In this document: positions 27,911-37,125 of the stretch, piece after piece
Layout of the letters: each line of letters opens with the position of its first letter
Numbering within the stretch: the stretch's first letter is position 1
The notes under the pieces: generated by a model
Database searches by the model: none
What the model was told of the DNA's origin: nothing
The model's input: only the letters and a program-made list of their open reading frames with translations
Made by a program: the position numbers and the translations under genes
Assembly: GCA_947495425.1 (NCBI GenBank)
Contig: CANLYR010000006.1
Span: 97,324 to 161,323 of the forward strand
Length of the DNA stretch: 64,000 bases
Source: an uncultured Aquimarina sp.
GTDB lineage: Bacteria > Bacteroidota > Bacteroidia > Flavobacteriales > Flavobacteriaceae
Direction: 5' to 3'

Positions 27911-29569
27911 TTATCCATTCATGGAAATAAGAAATTCATCATTGTTTCTCGTTTGTTTGAAACGTTCATTGATAAACTCCATAGCTTCAACAGGATTCAT
28001 GTCTGCGAGATATTTGCGCATCACCCACATTCTTTGAATCGTTGTTTCATCAAGTAGAATATCATCACGACGAGTACTTGAAGATGTAAGGTCGATGGCT
28101 GGGAATATTCGTCGATTAGATATTTTACGATCCAATTGAAGTTCCATATTACCGGTACCTTTAAATTCTTCGAAGATAACTTCGTCCATTTTTGATCCTG
28201 TTTCGGTTAATGCTGTAGCAATTATGGTTAGTGATCCACCATTTTCAATATTACGAGCAGCTCCAAAGAAGCGTTTTGGTTTATGTAGTGCATTAGCATC
28301 TACACCTCCACTTAATATTTTACCAGAGGCTGGTTGCACCGTATTGTAGGCTCTGGCTAATCGTGTTATAGAATCTAATAATATTACAACATCATGACCA
28401 CATTCTACCAGTCGCTTAGCTTTTTCTAGAACTATGTTGGCTACTTTCACATGCTCGTTGGCTTCTTTATCAAAGGTTGAAGCAATTACTTCTCCTTTTA
28501 CATTACGTTGCATGTCGGTAACTTCCTCTGGTCGTTCATCTATGAGAAGGATCATTTGGTATACTTCTGGATGATTGGCAGCAATTGCATTAGCTACGTC
28601 CTTTAGAAGCATAGTTTTACCTGTTTTAGGTTGTGACACGATCATACCACGCTGTCCTTTACCTATAGGAGCAAACAAATCCATTATCCTTGTAGATATT
28701 GTGCTTTGTCGTTCTGCGATATTAAATTTTTCCTGAGGGAATAGTGGTGTGAGGTGTTCAAATGAAACTCTGTCGCGAACTACTTGTGGATCTAGTCCGT
28801 TGATTTTGTTTACTTTAATAAGAGGGAAATACTTTTCTCCTTCTTTGGGTGGTCTTACTTGCCCTAGTACAGTGTCTCCAGTTTTAAGTCCGAAGAGTCT
28901 GATCTGCGATTGAGACACATAAATGTCATCAGGAGATGAGAGGTAGTTATAGTCACTAGATCGCAAGAATCCGTATCCATCTTGCATAATGTCTAGTACT
29001 CCTTCACTTTGGATTATAGCGTCGAATTCGAAATCTGGTTCTTTGTAACGGTTTCTGTTATCTCTGTTTCCATTATCTCGATTTCCGCCTTCTTTTTTAG
29101 GGTTTCGATTTTTATTCTGAGGTAATTTTTCATTACCTCTATTTCGATTGTCTTTTTTGTCTTCTCTGCGGTCGTCCCTTTTTTCTTCTCTAGCTTGTTG
29201 AGGCTTGTTATTTTCTTTGCTATTTGGTGCGGGTTTGTGACTCGCTTCTTTAGTAGTTGGCGAGGTTGCCTCCTTCATGTTTTCTTGAGGTGTTTTTACT
29301 TCTTTACTACTAGGTCTTGAGTCTTCAGTTTTTCGAGCCCTTGGGCGCTTTTGTCGAGTAGCAATTCTTTCTTTTTCAGATCCTTTATCTTCTGAAGAAT
29401 TTTCTTTAGTAGCCTCTTTTACTTTATCAGGGTTTGCAGCTTGATAGTCTAATATCTGGTATACCAAATCCAATTTTTTAAGGGTACGGAATTTTGGTAC
29501 ATTAAGTGTTTTTGCAATTTCCTGTAATTCAGGAAGCTTTTTTGCTTTTAATTCAGAAATCTCTAACAT
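27911..29569 (-). CDS. rho: Transcription termination factor Rho
   Basis: Hexameric RNA-dependent ATPase that terminates transcription. The Rho N-terminal helical domain spans residues 1-49. A roughly 130-residue Lys/Arg/Asn/Glu-rich disordered insertion covers 50-180. The RNA-binding cold-shock-like domain (about 183-255) includes [14 protein letters not shown]. The ATPase domain has the P-loop SQPKTGKT near 311 and the Walker B-type segment [16 protein letters not shown]. The total of 552 residues exceeds the 419 of Escherichia coli because of the insertion, which is common in this phylum and may add RNA binding. The gene is monocistronic and divergent from the DUF4293 gene. Confidence 0.97.
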   Translation of the reverse strand: MLEISELKAKKLPELQEIAKTLNVPKFRTLKKLDLVYQILDYQAANPDKVKEATKENSSEDKGSEKERIATRQKRPRARKTEDSRPSSKEVKTPQENMKEATSPTTKEASHKPAPNSKENNKPQQAREEKRDDRREDKKDNRNRGNEKLPQNKNRNPKKEGGNRDNGNRDNRNRYKEPDFEFDAIIQSEGVLDIMQDGYGFLRSSDYNYLSSPDDIYVSQSQIRLFGLKTGDTVLGQVRPPKEGEKYFPLIKVNKINGLDPQVVRDRVSFEHLTPLFPQEKFNIAERQSTISTRIMDLFAPIGKGQRGMIVSQPKTGKTMLLKDVANAIAANHPEVYQMILLIDERPEEVTDMQRNVKGEVIASTFDKEANEHVKVANIVLEKAKRLVECGHDVVILLDSITRLARAYNTVQPASGKILSGGVDANALHKPKRFFGAARNIENGGSLTIIATALTETGSKMDEVIFEEFKGTGNMELQLDRKISNRRIFPAIDLTSSSTRRDDILLDETTIQRMWVMRKYLADMNPVEAMEFINERFKQTRNNDEFLISMNG

Positions 29570-29736
29570 TTAAATTTGTTGTATAATTTAAGTTTTTGGT
29601 ATAAATTTTCTAAAGAAGAATTCTAGGAAAATTTTATTATGAAGATAAATAACCTTAGTTGAGAAGGTTACATATTTGTGGTGCAAGTATACGACTTTAT
29701 TTTTATTTTTTACGCATATTTATGAAAAGAAACTCT

Positions 29737-29744
29737 TATTTTTG
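29737..29744 (+). promoter_or_regulatory. Candidate -7 box for the DUF4293 gene
   Basis: TATTTTTG fits TAnnTTTG and would start transcription near 29751, just before the ATG at 29767. That supports the downstream start. No good -33 element is seen. Confidence 0.4.
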
Positions 29745-29766
29745 CTTTTCTGTAAGCGAAATTGTG

Positions 29767-30177
29767 ATGTTACAAAGAATTCAAACGATATACTTATTAT
29801 TAGTCTCAGTTATTTCTGTTGCGCTTTGTTTATATATACCTTATGGGTTAGATGAAAATGGAGGTGCTCTTTATGGTAAAGATGATCTTTATGTCATGGG
29901 CTTGAGTATGGCATCTGCTATACTATCCCTGATTGCCATTTTTTTATTTAAAAATAGAAAGCTTCAATTTGTATTGGGCCGAATCATTATAATATTAAAC
30001 TTTATTTTACTAGGAGTATTTGTTTATTGGTCACTAACGGTATCTGGAGAAACGAAAGTTTCTGAGAAAGGTATTGGGATGTTGATTCCTATTATTTCTA
30101 TCGTTTTATTAGTAATGGCTAACAAAGCCATTAAAAAGGATGAGAATCTCGTAAAATCTGTAGATCGATTACGATAA
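29767..30177 (+). CDS. DUF4293 membrane protein
   Basis: A small integral membrane protein of about 136 residues, recognised from its start MLQRIQTIYLLLVSVISVAL and four predicted membrane helices (about 5-25, 45-62, 70-90 and 105-122). This matches DUF4293, which is found widely in Bacteroidota and often next to rho, as here. Function is unknown. I start at 29767: an in-frame upstream ATG at 29659 would add 36 residues that do not match the family and would overlap the probable promoter. A bidirectional terminator follows. Confidence 0.85.
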   Translation: MLQRIQTIYLLLVSVISVALCLYIPYGLDENGGALYGKDDLYVMGLSMASAILSLIAIFLFKNRKLQFVLGRIIIILNFILLGVFVYWSLTVSGETKVSEKGIGMLIPIISIVLLVMANKAIKKDENLVKSVDRLR

Positions 30178-30206
30178 ACCTAAAATCTTAGTAGTATTAG
30201 TGCGTT

Positions 30207-30236
30207 AAAACCCGGAGTATGCCAACTCCGGGTTTT
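30207..30236. terminator. Bidirectional terminator
   Basis: AAAACCCGGAGT (30207-30218) pairs perfectly with ACTCCGGGTTTT (30225-30236), with A and T flanks on both sides. It lies between the convergent DUF4293 and phosphodiesterase genes. Confidence 0.88.
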
Positions 30237-30365
30237 ATATTAGTAAGATTAATTTAAAATCTGGATGTATCATAGTACTAAAAATATATGTCAAACTACC
30301 CCCGTTTTCAATTGTACCTTCTGGATATTCTTTTGAAAGTAATTACCTTGGAAGCTTTAGTTTAA

Positions 30366-30860
30366 TTATTTCTTACCTAATTCGATCACTTCAAGGTTTT
30401 CGATTGTACCTGAATCTACAGTAAACCTAAGCATGGTTCGCGTTTTATGAAACCCGTGTTTTCCTGAAGCTCCTGGATTCATGTGTAGTACACCATTTTT
30501 GTGATCCGGTATTACTTTAAGTATATGTGAGTGGCCACAAATAAACAATTTTGGAGGATTAGATTTAATTTCTCCTATTGTATTTTTGTTGTACCTGGGT
30601 GGATATCCACCAATGTGGGTGATCCAAACTGAAACACCTTCGCAAATAAATCTTTGATGTAGAGGAAAGGTAACTCTTGCTTTATCATCATCAATATTTC
30701 CGTATACGGCGCGCAGCGGTTTTAATGCTTCAATAGCATCAGTTACGTTTAGGTCTCCGATATCTCCTGCATGCCAGATTTCGTCTGCTTCTCTAACATA
30801 ATGCAGAATACGATCATCAATATAACTATGGGTATCACTAAGCAAGAGTATCTTTTTCAA
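30366..30860 (-). CDS. YfcE/MJ0936-family metallophosphoesterase
   Basis: A 164-residue calcineurin-like phosphodiesterase with every metal-binding motif in order: LLSDTHSYID at the N-terminus, HAGDIGD near 31, VYGNID near 53, ITHIG near 80, and CGHSHILK near 108. The fold and size match the YfcE subfamily, whose members hydrolyse phosphodiesters with Mn2+. The physiological substrate is unknown. It is divergent from truA with a 117-bp shared upstream region. Confidence 0.92.
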   Translation of the reverse strand: MKKILLLSDTHSYIDDRILHYVREADEIWHAGDIGDLNVTDAIEALKPLRAVYGNIDDDKARVTFPLHQRFICEGVSVWITHIGGYPPRYNKNTIGEIKSNPPKLFICGHSHILKVIPDHKNGVLHMNPGASGKHGFHKTRTMLRFTVDSGTIENLEVIELGKK

Positions 30861-30917
30861 ATCAACAATAAGATTGAGTTATAAAATTATAAGAAAACAG
30901 AAACTATACTATATTAC

Positions 30918-30944
30918 TTGTCTGTATTATAAAAAGTATATTTG
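30918..30944 (+). promoter_or_regulatory. Promoter for truA-ABC exporter
   Basis: TATATTTG at 30937-30944 matches the -7 box. TTG at 30918-30920 is a plausible -33 element with a 16-base spacer. The leader would be about 27 bases. Confidence 0.5.
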
Positions 30945-30977
30945 CAATCTTCTTTTGTACAAAAATAGGATTTTGAT

Positions 30978-31718
30978 TTGAGATATTTTTTAGAACTTTC
31001 TTATAATGGCACTCCTTATCATGGATGGCAAAGACAGCCCAATGCAATTTCGGTTCAGGAGGTTGTAGAAAACTCGTTGTCTACTTTATTAAGGGTTGAT
31101 ACTGAAATTGTAGGAGCGGGTCGAACAGATACTGGTGTCCATGCAAAACAACTGATAGCACACTTTGATTGTGATAATCATCTCGAAATACATACGCTTC
31201 AATACAAATTAAATGCTATTTTACCACCAGAAATAGCAATTAGCAATATATGTCTTGTGAAAGATGAAGCCCATGCGCGATTTGATGCTGTACGTAGATC
31301 ATATCAATATTTTATTACGTTAAAAAAAGATCCTTTTGAAATTAATACATGTTATTATTTAAAAAAACAATTGGATGTAGCGCTAATGAATGAAGCTGCT
31401 AAATTACTGTTAAACTACAGTAATTTTAAATGCTTCAGTAAGTCCAAAACCGATGTAAAAACGTATAATTGTACAATTACGAATGCAGTTTGGGACGAGA
31501 ATGGGGATCAATTAATTTTTAGTATTTCGGCAAATCGTTTCTTAAGAAATATGGTTCGGGCTATTGTAGGAACTCTTATTGAGATAGGAGAACATAAATT
31601 AAATCTAGATGATTTAGTAAACATTATTAAAAGTGAGGACCGCAGTCAGGCAGGCTATTCTGTTCCTGCACATGGGTTATATTTAACCAACGTAGAGTAT
31701 CCAAAAACAATATATTAA
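30978..31718 (+). CDS. truA: tRNA pseudouridine(38-40) synthase TruA
   Basis: Isomerises uridines 38-40 in the anticodon stem-loop of many tRNAs. The catalytic Asp51 lies in GAGRTDTGVHAKQ. RRSYQYFIT and NRFLRNMVRAIVGTL are conserved family segments. The length (246 residues) is normal. The start codon is TTG at 30978 (MRYFLELSYNGTPYHGWQRQ), the only way to keep the conserved first strand. The exporter gene starts four bases after the stop codon, so they form an operon, although no functional link is known. Confidence 0.96.
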   Translation: MRYFLELSYNGTPYHGWQRQPNAISVQEVVENSLSTLLRVDTEIVGAGRTDTGVHAKQLIAHFDCDNHLEIHTLQYKLNAILPPEIAISNICLVKDEAHARFDAVRRSYQYFITLKKDPFEINTCYYLKKQLDVALMNEAAKLLLNYSNFKCFSKSKTDVKTYNCTITNAVWDENGDQLIFSISANRFLRNMVRAIVGTLIEIGEHKLNLDDLVNIIKSEDRSQAGYSVPAHGLYLTNVEYPKTIY

Positions 31719-31722
31719 GCAA

Positions 31723-33486
31723 ATGACAGAAAAGAACGGTAACGCTTTTGATTTTAAATTGTTTCGACGATTGATTACCTATACTAATCCTTATCGTTTC
31801 ACTTTTTATTTTGTAGCATTCTCAGCTATACTATTATCCGTATTTGCCGTATTAAGACCTTATCTTTTACAGCAAACTATTGATAATACTATTATTCCAA
31901 AGGATGGTGAATTATTGGTTTATTTTATTAGTCTAATGCTGGGAGTTTTAGTTCTGGAAGTTATTTCACAATTTCTGTTCATCTATTTTGCAAATTGGCT
32001 CGGTCAGGAAGTTATTAGAGATATCAGAGTCTCACTTTTTAAGCATATGCTGGGTTTTAAAATGCAATACTATGATCGATCTGCTGTAGGTAGACTAGTA
32101 ACCAGAGCCGTAAGTGATATAGAGACCATTGCCAGTATTTTTAGTCAGGGATTATTTATGATTCTTAGCGATTTATTAAAAATGTCGGTGATTTTGGGAT
32201 ATATGTTGTATCAGAGTTGGGAGCTCACATTACTTGTTCTAGCTGTGCTTCCACTTATACTATATGCTACCAGAGTTTTTCAAAAAAAAATGAAAGCGGC
32301 TTTTGAAGAAGTAAGAACTCAGGTTTCTAATCTTAACTCTTTTGTACAGGAGCGTATTACCGGAATGAAGATTGTTCAACTATTTACCAGAGAAGAAACA
32401 GAATACTCTAATTTTAAAGAAATTAATGAAAAACATAAAAAAGGTTGGATAAAAACGGTTTGGTATAATTCTATATTCTTTCCGATAGCAGAGATGTCTA
32501 GTTCTATTACAATAGGATTAATTGTTTGGTTTGGAGGATTAAAAGCAGCACAAGGCGATGTGATCACACTCGGTGTAGTAATTGCATTTATTGAATTGTC
32601 CCAAATGCTTTTTAGACCGTTACGACAAATTGCTGATAAATTTAATACACTGCAAATGGGAATGGTTGCTGCCAATCGAGTGTTTGCCATATTGGATACT
32701 GATTCTAAAATTGAAGATAACGGTAGTTTAATAGTAGACAATATACAGGGTAAAATTACTTTTGACCAAGTGCGGTTTAGTTATGTAGAAGGAGAAGAGG
32801 TCTTAAAAGGGGTTTCATTTCATGTTGATGCAGGAGAGACAGTGGCAATTGTTGGTGCAACCGGAGCAGGAAAATCTACTATTATTAATCTATTAAGTAG
32901 ATTCTATAAAATAGATAGCGGCACAATTTCTATTGATGATACAGATATTAGTACGTTAGATTTAAAATCATTGCGAGACCATATTGCGGTTGTACTACAG
33001 GATGTGTTTTTATTTGCCGATACAATTCTTAATAATATTACGCTTAATAATTCTGCTATTTCTGAAGCAGAAGTACATCAAGCAGCTAAAGAAATTGGCA
33101 TCCATGATTTTATTATGAGTCTTCCCAATGGATACCATTATAATGTAAAAGAAAGAGGAGTAATGTTATCATCCGGACAGCGGCAGCTGATCTCTTTTTT
33201 AAGAGCTTACGTTACAAATCCAGGAATTTTGGTATTAGACGAAGCTACTTCGTCTATAGATTCTCACAGTGAGGAATTAATACAAGATGCTACAGATAAA
33301 ATAACAAAGGGCAGAACGTCTATTGTAATCGCACATCGATTAGCAACGATTAAAAATGCAGATACCATTATTGTTATGGATCAGGGTAAAATTGTAGAAC
33401 ATGGTAATCACAACGAACTTCTAGAAATTACTGATGGATATTACAAAGGCCTGTATGAAGTACAGTTTGCAGCTGTGGTTGAGTAA
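31723..33486 (+). CDS. MsbA-like ABC exporter (fused membrane and ATPase domains)
   Basis: A half-size ABC exporter (587 residues) that works as a homodimer in the inner membrane. The six-helix type IV membrane domain covers about 20-325, with YYDRSAVGRLVTRAVSDIE as the first coupling region. The nucleotide-binding domain has Walker A GATGAGKST near 379, VVLQDVFLFADTI as Q-loop region, signature LSSGQRQ near 482, Walker B ILVLDEATSS and switch AHRLAT. All catalytic residues are present. The family includes lipid A and multidrug flippases; the cargo cannot be assigned. It is coupled to truA. Confidence 0.93.
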   Translation: MTEKNGNAFDFKLFRRLITYTNPYRFTFYFVAFSAILLSVFAVLRPYLLQQTIDNTIIPKDGELLVYFISLMLGVLVLEVISQFLFIYFANWLGQEVIRDIRVSLFKHMLGFKMQYYDRSAVGRLVTRAVSDIETIASIFSQGLFMILSDLLKMSVILGYMLYQSWELTLLVLAVLPLILYATRVFQKKMKAAFEEVRTQVSNLNSFVQERITGMKIVQLFTREETEYSNFKEINEKHKKGWIKTVWYNSIFFPIAEMSSSITIGLIVWFGGLKAAQGDVITLGVVIAFIELSQMLFRPLRQIADKFNTLQMGMVAANRVFAILDTDSKIEDNGSLIVDNIQGKITFDQVRFSYVEGEEVLKGVSFHVDAGETVAIVGATGAGKSTIINLLSRFYKIDSGTISIDDTDISTLDLKSLRDHIAVVLQDVFLFADTILNNITLNNSAISEAEVHQAAKEIGIHDFIMSLPNGYHYNVKERGVMLSSGQRQLISFLRAYVTNPGILVLDEATSSIDSHSEELIQDATDKITKGRTSIVIAHRLATIKNADTIIVMDQGKIVEHGNHNELLEITDGYYKGLYEVQFAAVVE

Positions 33487-33559
33487 GCTTATACCAATGG
33501 TTGTTTGAAATTAACGGAAAAGAATATTTTATTATAGTAAACACAAAGAATAAGTGGTA

Positions 33560-34336
33560 TTAGACCAAATCTCTTTTTATTTTATCAATCAATTCTTCTG
33601 ATGTTTTAAAGATCACAAATTCACCGTTTTTGATATAGGATAGCTTACCGGTTTCTTCGCTTACTGCCAAAGCCAAAGCATCTGTTTTTTCGGTAATACC
33701 TACGGCTGCACGATGGCGAAGACCAAAGCGTAGTGGCATACTATTATCATTACTTACAGGTAAGATTACTCGGGTAGCGACAATGTGGTTATCTTCTATG
33801 ATCATTGCTCCATCATGAAGCGGGCTATTTTTGTAAAAAACACTTTCTAAAATAGGAGTATTAACCAGCATATCCATAGCATCACCAGAGGTTTTTACAA
33901 AATCTAATGAAGTATTTCTTTTAATAACGATTAGAGCTCCAGTATTTGTCTTACCCATATTCATACAGGCATTTATAATAGCTTTAACATTAGTAATGCT
34001 CTCTTCAGGGGTGTCTCTCATGAATTTTAGCTGGCGTAAAAATTTTCGTCTTTTTCCAAAGTTTGTAGAGCCTATCATTAATAAAAATTTTCGTATTTCT
34101 TGTTGAAAAACAACAATAAGAGCAAACATTCCAACCCCAATAAACTCTCCTAGTACGCTACTTAGCATCTCCATGGCCAAAAACTGAGTCAATTTCCAAA
34201 CCAAATAAATAATAACAATACCTGTAAAAATGTTTATCGCAGCAGTACCTTTAACCAATTTGTACACATAGTATAGTAAAAATGCAACTAATACAATATC
34301 CAGGATATCGAGTATTCTAAGATTAATTAAATCCAA
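33560..34336 (-). CDS. cdaA: Diadenylate cyclase CdaA (c-di-AMP synthase)
   Basis: Makes cyclic di-AMP from two ATP. Three N-terminal membrane segments (within residues 8-80) are followed by the DAC domain with the catalytic SPLHDGAMII near 171-180 and the RHRAAVGITEKTDAL motif near 207. This is the membrane-bound CdaA type, not DisA. It lies 112 bases downstream of folP on the same strand. The cdaA-folP pairing is a recurrent arrangement in Bacteroidota. No riboswitch for c-di-AMP was recognised in the window. Confidence 0.95.
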   Translation of the reverse strand: MDLINLRILDILDIVLVAFLLYYVYKLVKGTAAINIFTGIVIIYLVWKLTQFLAMEMLSSVLGEFIGVGMFALIVVFQQEIRKFLLMIGSTNFGKRRKFLRQLKFMRDTPEESITNVKAIINACMNMGKTNTGALIVIKRNTSLDFVKTSGDAMDMLVNTPILESVFYKNSPLHDGAMIIEDNHIVATRVILPVSNDNSMPLRFGLRHRAAVGITEKTDALALAVSEETGKLSYIKNGEFVIFKTSEELIDKIKRDLV

Positions 34337-34448
34337 AAGACAAGTGTTTGTGTAAAAATATAAAAATTAGTGAAACTTAGGTTTGAAAAGCTTAAAAAGC
34401 GCATTCAAATCTACTAGTTGAACTAATTCGTATATACTATTAATAGCT

Positions 34449-35279
34449 TTATTGACATGTGTTATAACTATTAACCAAACTAATACATTCTACGGCCTCT
34501 TTTACATCATGAACTCTTAAGATAGAAGCTCCGTTAAGTAATGCTATTGTATGTAGCGCGGTAGTACCATTTAATGCTTCAGCAGGGGTGCTTTTTAAGG
34601 TGTTATAGATCATGGATTTTCTTGAGACTCCGGCAAGAACAGGTACATCATGAACTAGTAAAAGCTCTAGTTTTTTTAGTAACTCAAAATTATGGCTTAT
34701 ATTTTTTGAAAATCCAAAGCCGGGATCTACAATGATATCACTAATTCCACTTTTTCTTGCTAGAGCGACTTTTCCTGCAAAATAGATATTTAGCTCATGA
34801 ATAAGATCATCATACGCTTCTAGGGATTTCATAGTTTGTGGCGTTCCTTTCATGTGCATCATGATATAAGGGACTTTTAATTGCCCAACGGTATCTATCA
34901 TCTGCTTATCCAGATTTCCTGCAGAAATATCATTAATGATTGCTGCACCAGCTTCAACACATTCTTTTGCAATGGTACTTCTAAAGGTATCGATTGATAA
35001 TAACGTTTCTGGAAATGCCTTCAGTACTAATGTCACTATAGGAACTATTCTTTTTCTCTCTTCTTCAAACGAGATATCATTGGCTCCCGGTCTCGATGAA
35101 TACGCTCCTAAGTCTATAAAAGTGGCTCCTTCTGTAAGCATTTTCTCTATTTGATTTAGAATTTGTGCTTCATCTTTGTAAGCACCCCCATCGTAAAATG
35201 AATCTGGAGTAAGATTAAGAATACCCATCACTTTGGGAGTAGATAAATCTATTAGTTTGCCTTTACAATTGATTGTCAT
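34449..35279 (-). CDS. folP: Dihydropteroate synthase
   Basis: Condenses p-aminobenzoate with dihydropterin pyrophosphate in folate synthesis; the target of sulfonamides. Diagnostic motifs are GILNLTPDSFYDGG, FIDLGAYSSRPGA, INDISAG, YIMMHMKGTPQTM and DPGFGFSKN, followed by the phosphate-binding AGVSRKSMIY. The length (276 residues) is normal. It is divergent from the DUF1599 gene and upstream of cdaA. Confidence 0.97.
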   Translation of the reverse strand: MTINCKGKLIDLSTPKVMGILNLTPDSFYDGGAYKDEAQILNQIEKMLTEGATFIDLGAYSSRPGANDISFEEERKRIVPIVTLVLKAFPETLLSIDTFRSTIAKECVEAGAAIINDISAGNLDKQMIDTVGQLKVPYIMMHMKGTPQTMKSLEAYDDLIHELNIYFAGKVALARKSGISDIIVDPGFGFSKNISHNFELLKKLELLLVHDVPVLAGVSRKSMIYNTLKSTPAEALNGTTALHTIALLNGASILRVHDVKEAVECISLVNSYNTCQ

Positions 35280-35371
35280 GTAAGAGATTTCGATTTTTTA
35301 GTTCTAAACTTGGAATATGATTTTTTTAATTGCCATATTAAAGCGAAATTTACGCAAAATTCAACAGTTTT

Positions 35372-35926
35372 ATGCAAGATACGTCCGCACAATACGATAC
35401 TATAATTGGCAAATGTCGCAATCTTTTCAACAGAAAGATGATCGATTATGGTAGTGCATGGAGAATTTTAAGATTACCATCCTTAACAGATCAGATTTTT
35501 ATCAAAGCACAACGTATCCGAAGTTTACAGGAGAACGATGTTCGCAAGATAGATGAAGGTGAGGTTTCAGAATTTATTGGGATTATTAACTACAGCATTA
35601 TGGCACTCATACAGTTAGAAAAAGGAGTTGCAGAACAGCCTGATTTATCTGCTGAAGAAGCAGTAAAGCTATATGACAGGCATGTTTACATCACCAAGGA
35701 ACTAATGATGAATAAAAATCATGATTATGGTGAAGCTTGGAGAGACATGAGGGTGAGTTCTCTTACTGATTTAATCATTCAGAAAATATTGAGAGTCAAG
35801 CAAATCGAAGACAATAAGGGTAAGACTCTGGTGAGTGAGGGGATTGATGCTAATTATCAAGACATGATCAATTATGCTGTATTTGCGATGATTCATTTGG
35901 GGGAATCAAAAGCTATAAAAATTTAA
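35372..35926 (+). CDS. DUF1599 domain protein (tandem)
   Basis: A 184-residue protein made of two copies of the same roughly 70-residue unit. Unit 1 has NRKMIDYGSAWRILRLPSLT and IINYSIMALIQLE; unit 2 has MNKNHDYGEAWRDMRVSSLT and MINYAVFAMIHL. This is the DUF1599 pattern, restricted largely to Bacteroidota. The acidic/aromatic residues in DYG.AWR hint at an all-alpha nucleotide-hydrolase-like fold, but no function is established. It is divergent from folP and upstream of the BT_3928-family gene (78-bp gap). Confidence 0.88.
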   Translation: MQDTSAQYDTIIGKCRNLFNRKMIDYGSAWRILRLPSLTDQIFIKAQRIRSLQENDVRKIDEGEVSEFIGIINYSIMALIQLEKGVAEQPDLSAEEAVKLYDRHVYITKELMMNKNHDYGEAWRDMRVSSLTDLIIQKILRVKQIEDNKGKTLVSEGIDANYQDMINYAVFAMIHLGESKAIKI

Positions 35927-36004
35927 AATACTGTTAAACCACTAGTGATTAGGATCGAACTGTTGTTATCTTGTTCAACATAAATTTAAAATAATTATTG
36001 TAGT

Positions 36005-37099
36005 ATGAAAATACTGGTTACCATCTCTAGAATATTCGTTGCAGCACTCTTTCTGTTTTCAGGATTTATAAAATTAAATGATCCATTAGGCTTTTCATAT
36101 AAGCTTCAGGAGTATTTTGGAGAAGGAGTTCTTAATTTAGAATTTTTAATCCCATTTGCTCTATTGATCGCAGTTTTTCTTGTGATTTTTGAAATTATAT
36201 TGGGTATCACATTATTACTTGGATATCTAACCAAGTTTACTGTTTGGTCGCTATTGTCGATGATCGTATTTTTCACATTTCTTACCTTTTATTCGGCATA
36301 TTTTAATAAAGTAACAGATTGTGGTTGTTTTGGAGATGCATTACCATTAACTCCTTGGGAGTCATTTACCAAAGACTTAATTTTACTTGTATTGATATTG
36401 GTGTTGTTCTTTGGTCGTAAGTATATTACCCCCCTCAAACCACTTTCAGCTCACAAATGGATTGTATTTGGTAGTTTTACGGCTTGCTTGGCATTTGCAT
36501 ATTATGTATTAATGCATTTGCCAGTTTTTGATTTCAGAGCCTATAAAATAGGGACTGATCTTTTATCGGGTATGGAAGTCCCAGAAGGAGCTCCAAAGGC
36601 AGAGTTTGCTTACCATTGGAAATTCAATATTAATGGAGAAGAAAAAATTATAACAACAAGCGGAAATTATCCGCAAGTTGCAGGAACCTTTGTCTCTGTA
36701 GATACCGAAGAATTATCTGAAGGGTACGTGCCTGCTATTCATGATTTTTCTATTGAAAAGGATGGGATTGATTATACCGTAGAATTGCTGAAGAGAGAAA
36801 AACTAATTTTGATAGTAGCCTATAACTTAGCGAAAAGTGAAGTAGAAGGGTTTAGTGCTATTAAAGAAGTAACTGATAAGGCTATGGCTCAGGGCTATAG
36901 TGTTATTGGGCTTACAGCTTCTGGTTTTCGTGACATATCATCAGCCAGAGCAAAGCATAATCTCAACTTTTTCTTTTACACAACAGATGAAACAGCTTTA
37001 AAGACGATTCTAAGATCTAATCCCGGTATCGTTAAATTAAAATATGGTACTATTTTAGAAAAATGGCATTGGAATGATGCTGAAAAACTATCGCTCTAA
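36005..37099 (+). CDS. BT_3928-family protein (DoxX-like membrane domain plus thioredoxin-like domain)
   Basis: The N-terminal half (about residues 1-170) is a DoxX-like four-helix membrane domain: SRIFVAALFLFSGFIKLNDP, then a periplasmic loop with the Cys pair in TDCGCFGDALPLTPWE. The C-terminal half (about 190-364) looks like a thioredoxin-like fold without a clear CxxC site. This fusion matches the BT_3928 family, conserved in Bacteroidota near tpiA and DUF1599. A redox role for the DCGCFG loop is plausible but unproven. The next gene starts 26 bases downstream, suggesting an operon. Confidence 0.88.
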   Translation: MKILVTISRIFVAALFLFSGFIKLNDPLGFSYKLQEYFGEGVLNLEFLIPFALLIAVFLVIFEIILGITLLLGYLTKFTVWSLLSMIVFFTFLTFYSAYFNKVTDCGCFGDALPLTPWESFTKDLILLVLILVLFFGRKYITPLKPLSAHKWIVFGSFTACLAFAYYVLMHLPVFDFRAYKIGTDLLSGMEVPEGAPKAEFAYHWKFNINGEEKIITTSGNYPQVAGTFVSVDTEELSEGYVPAIHDFSIEKDGIDYTVELLKREKLILIVAYNLAKSEVEGFSAIKEVTDKAMAQGYSVIGLTASGFRDISSARAKHNLNFFFYTTDETALKTILRSNPGIVKLKYGTILEKWHWNDAEKLSL

Positions 37100-37125
37100 T
37101 ACAAGCCTTACTAAAAAACATAATA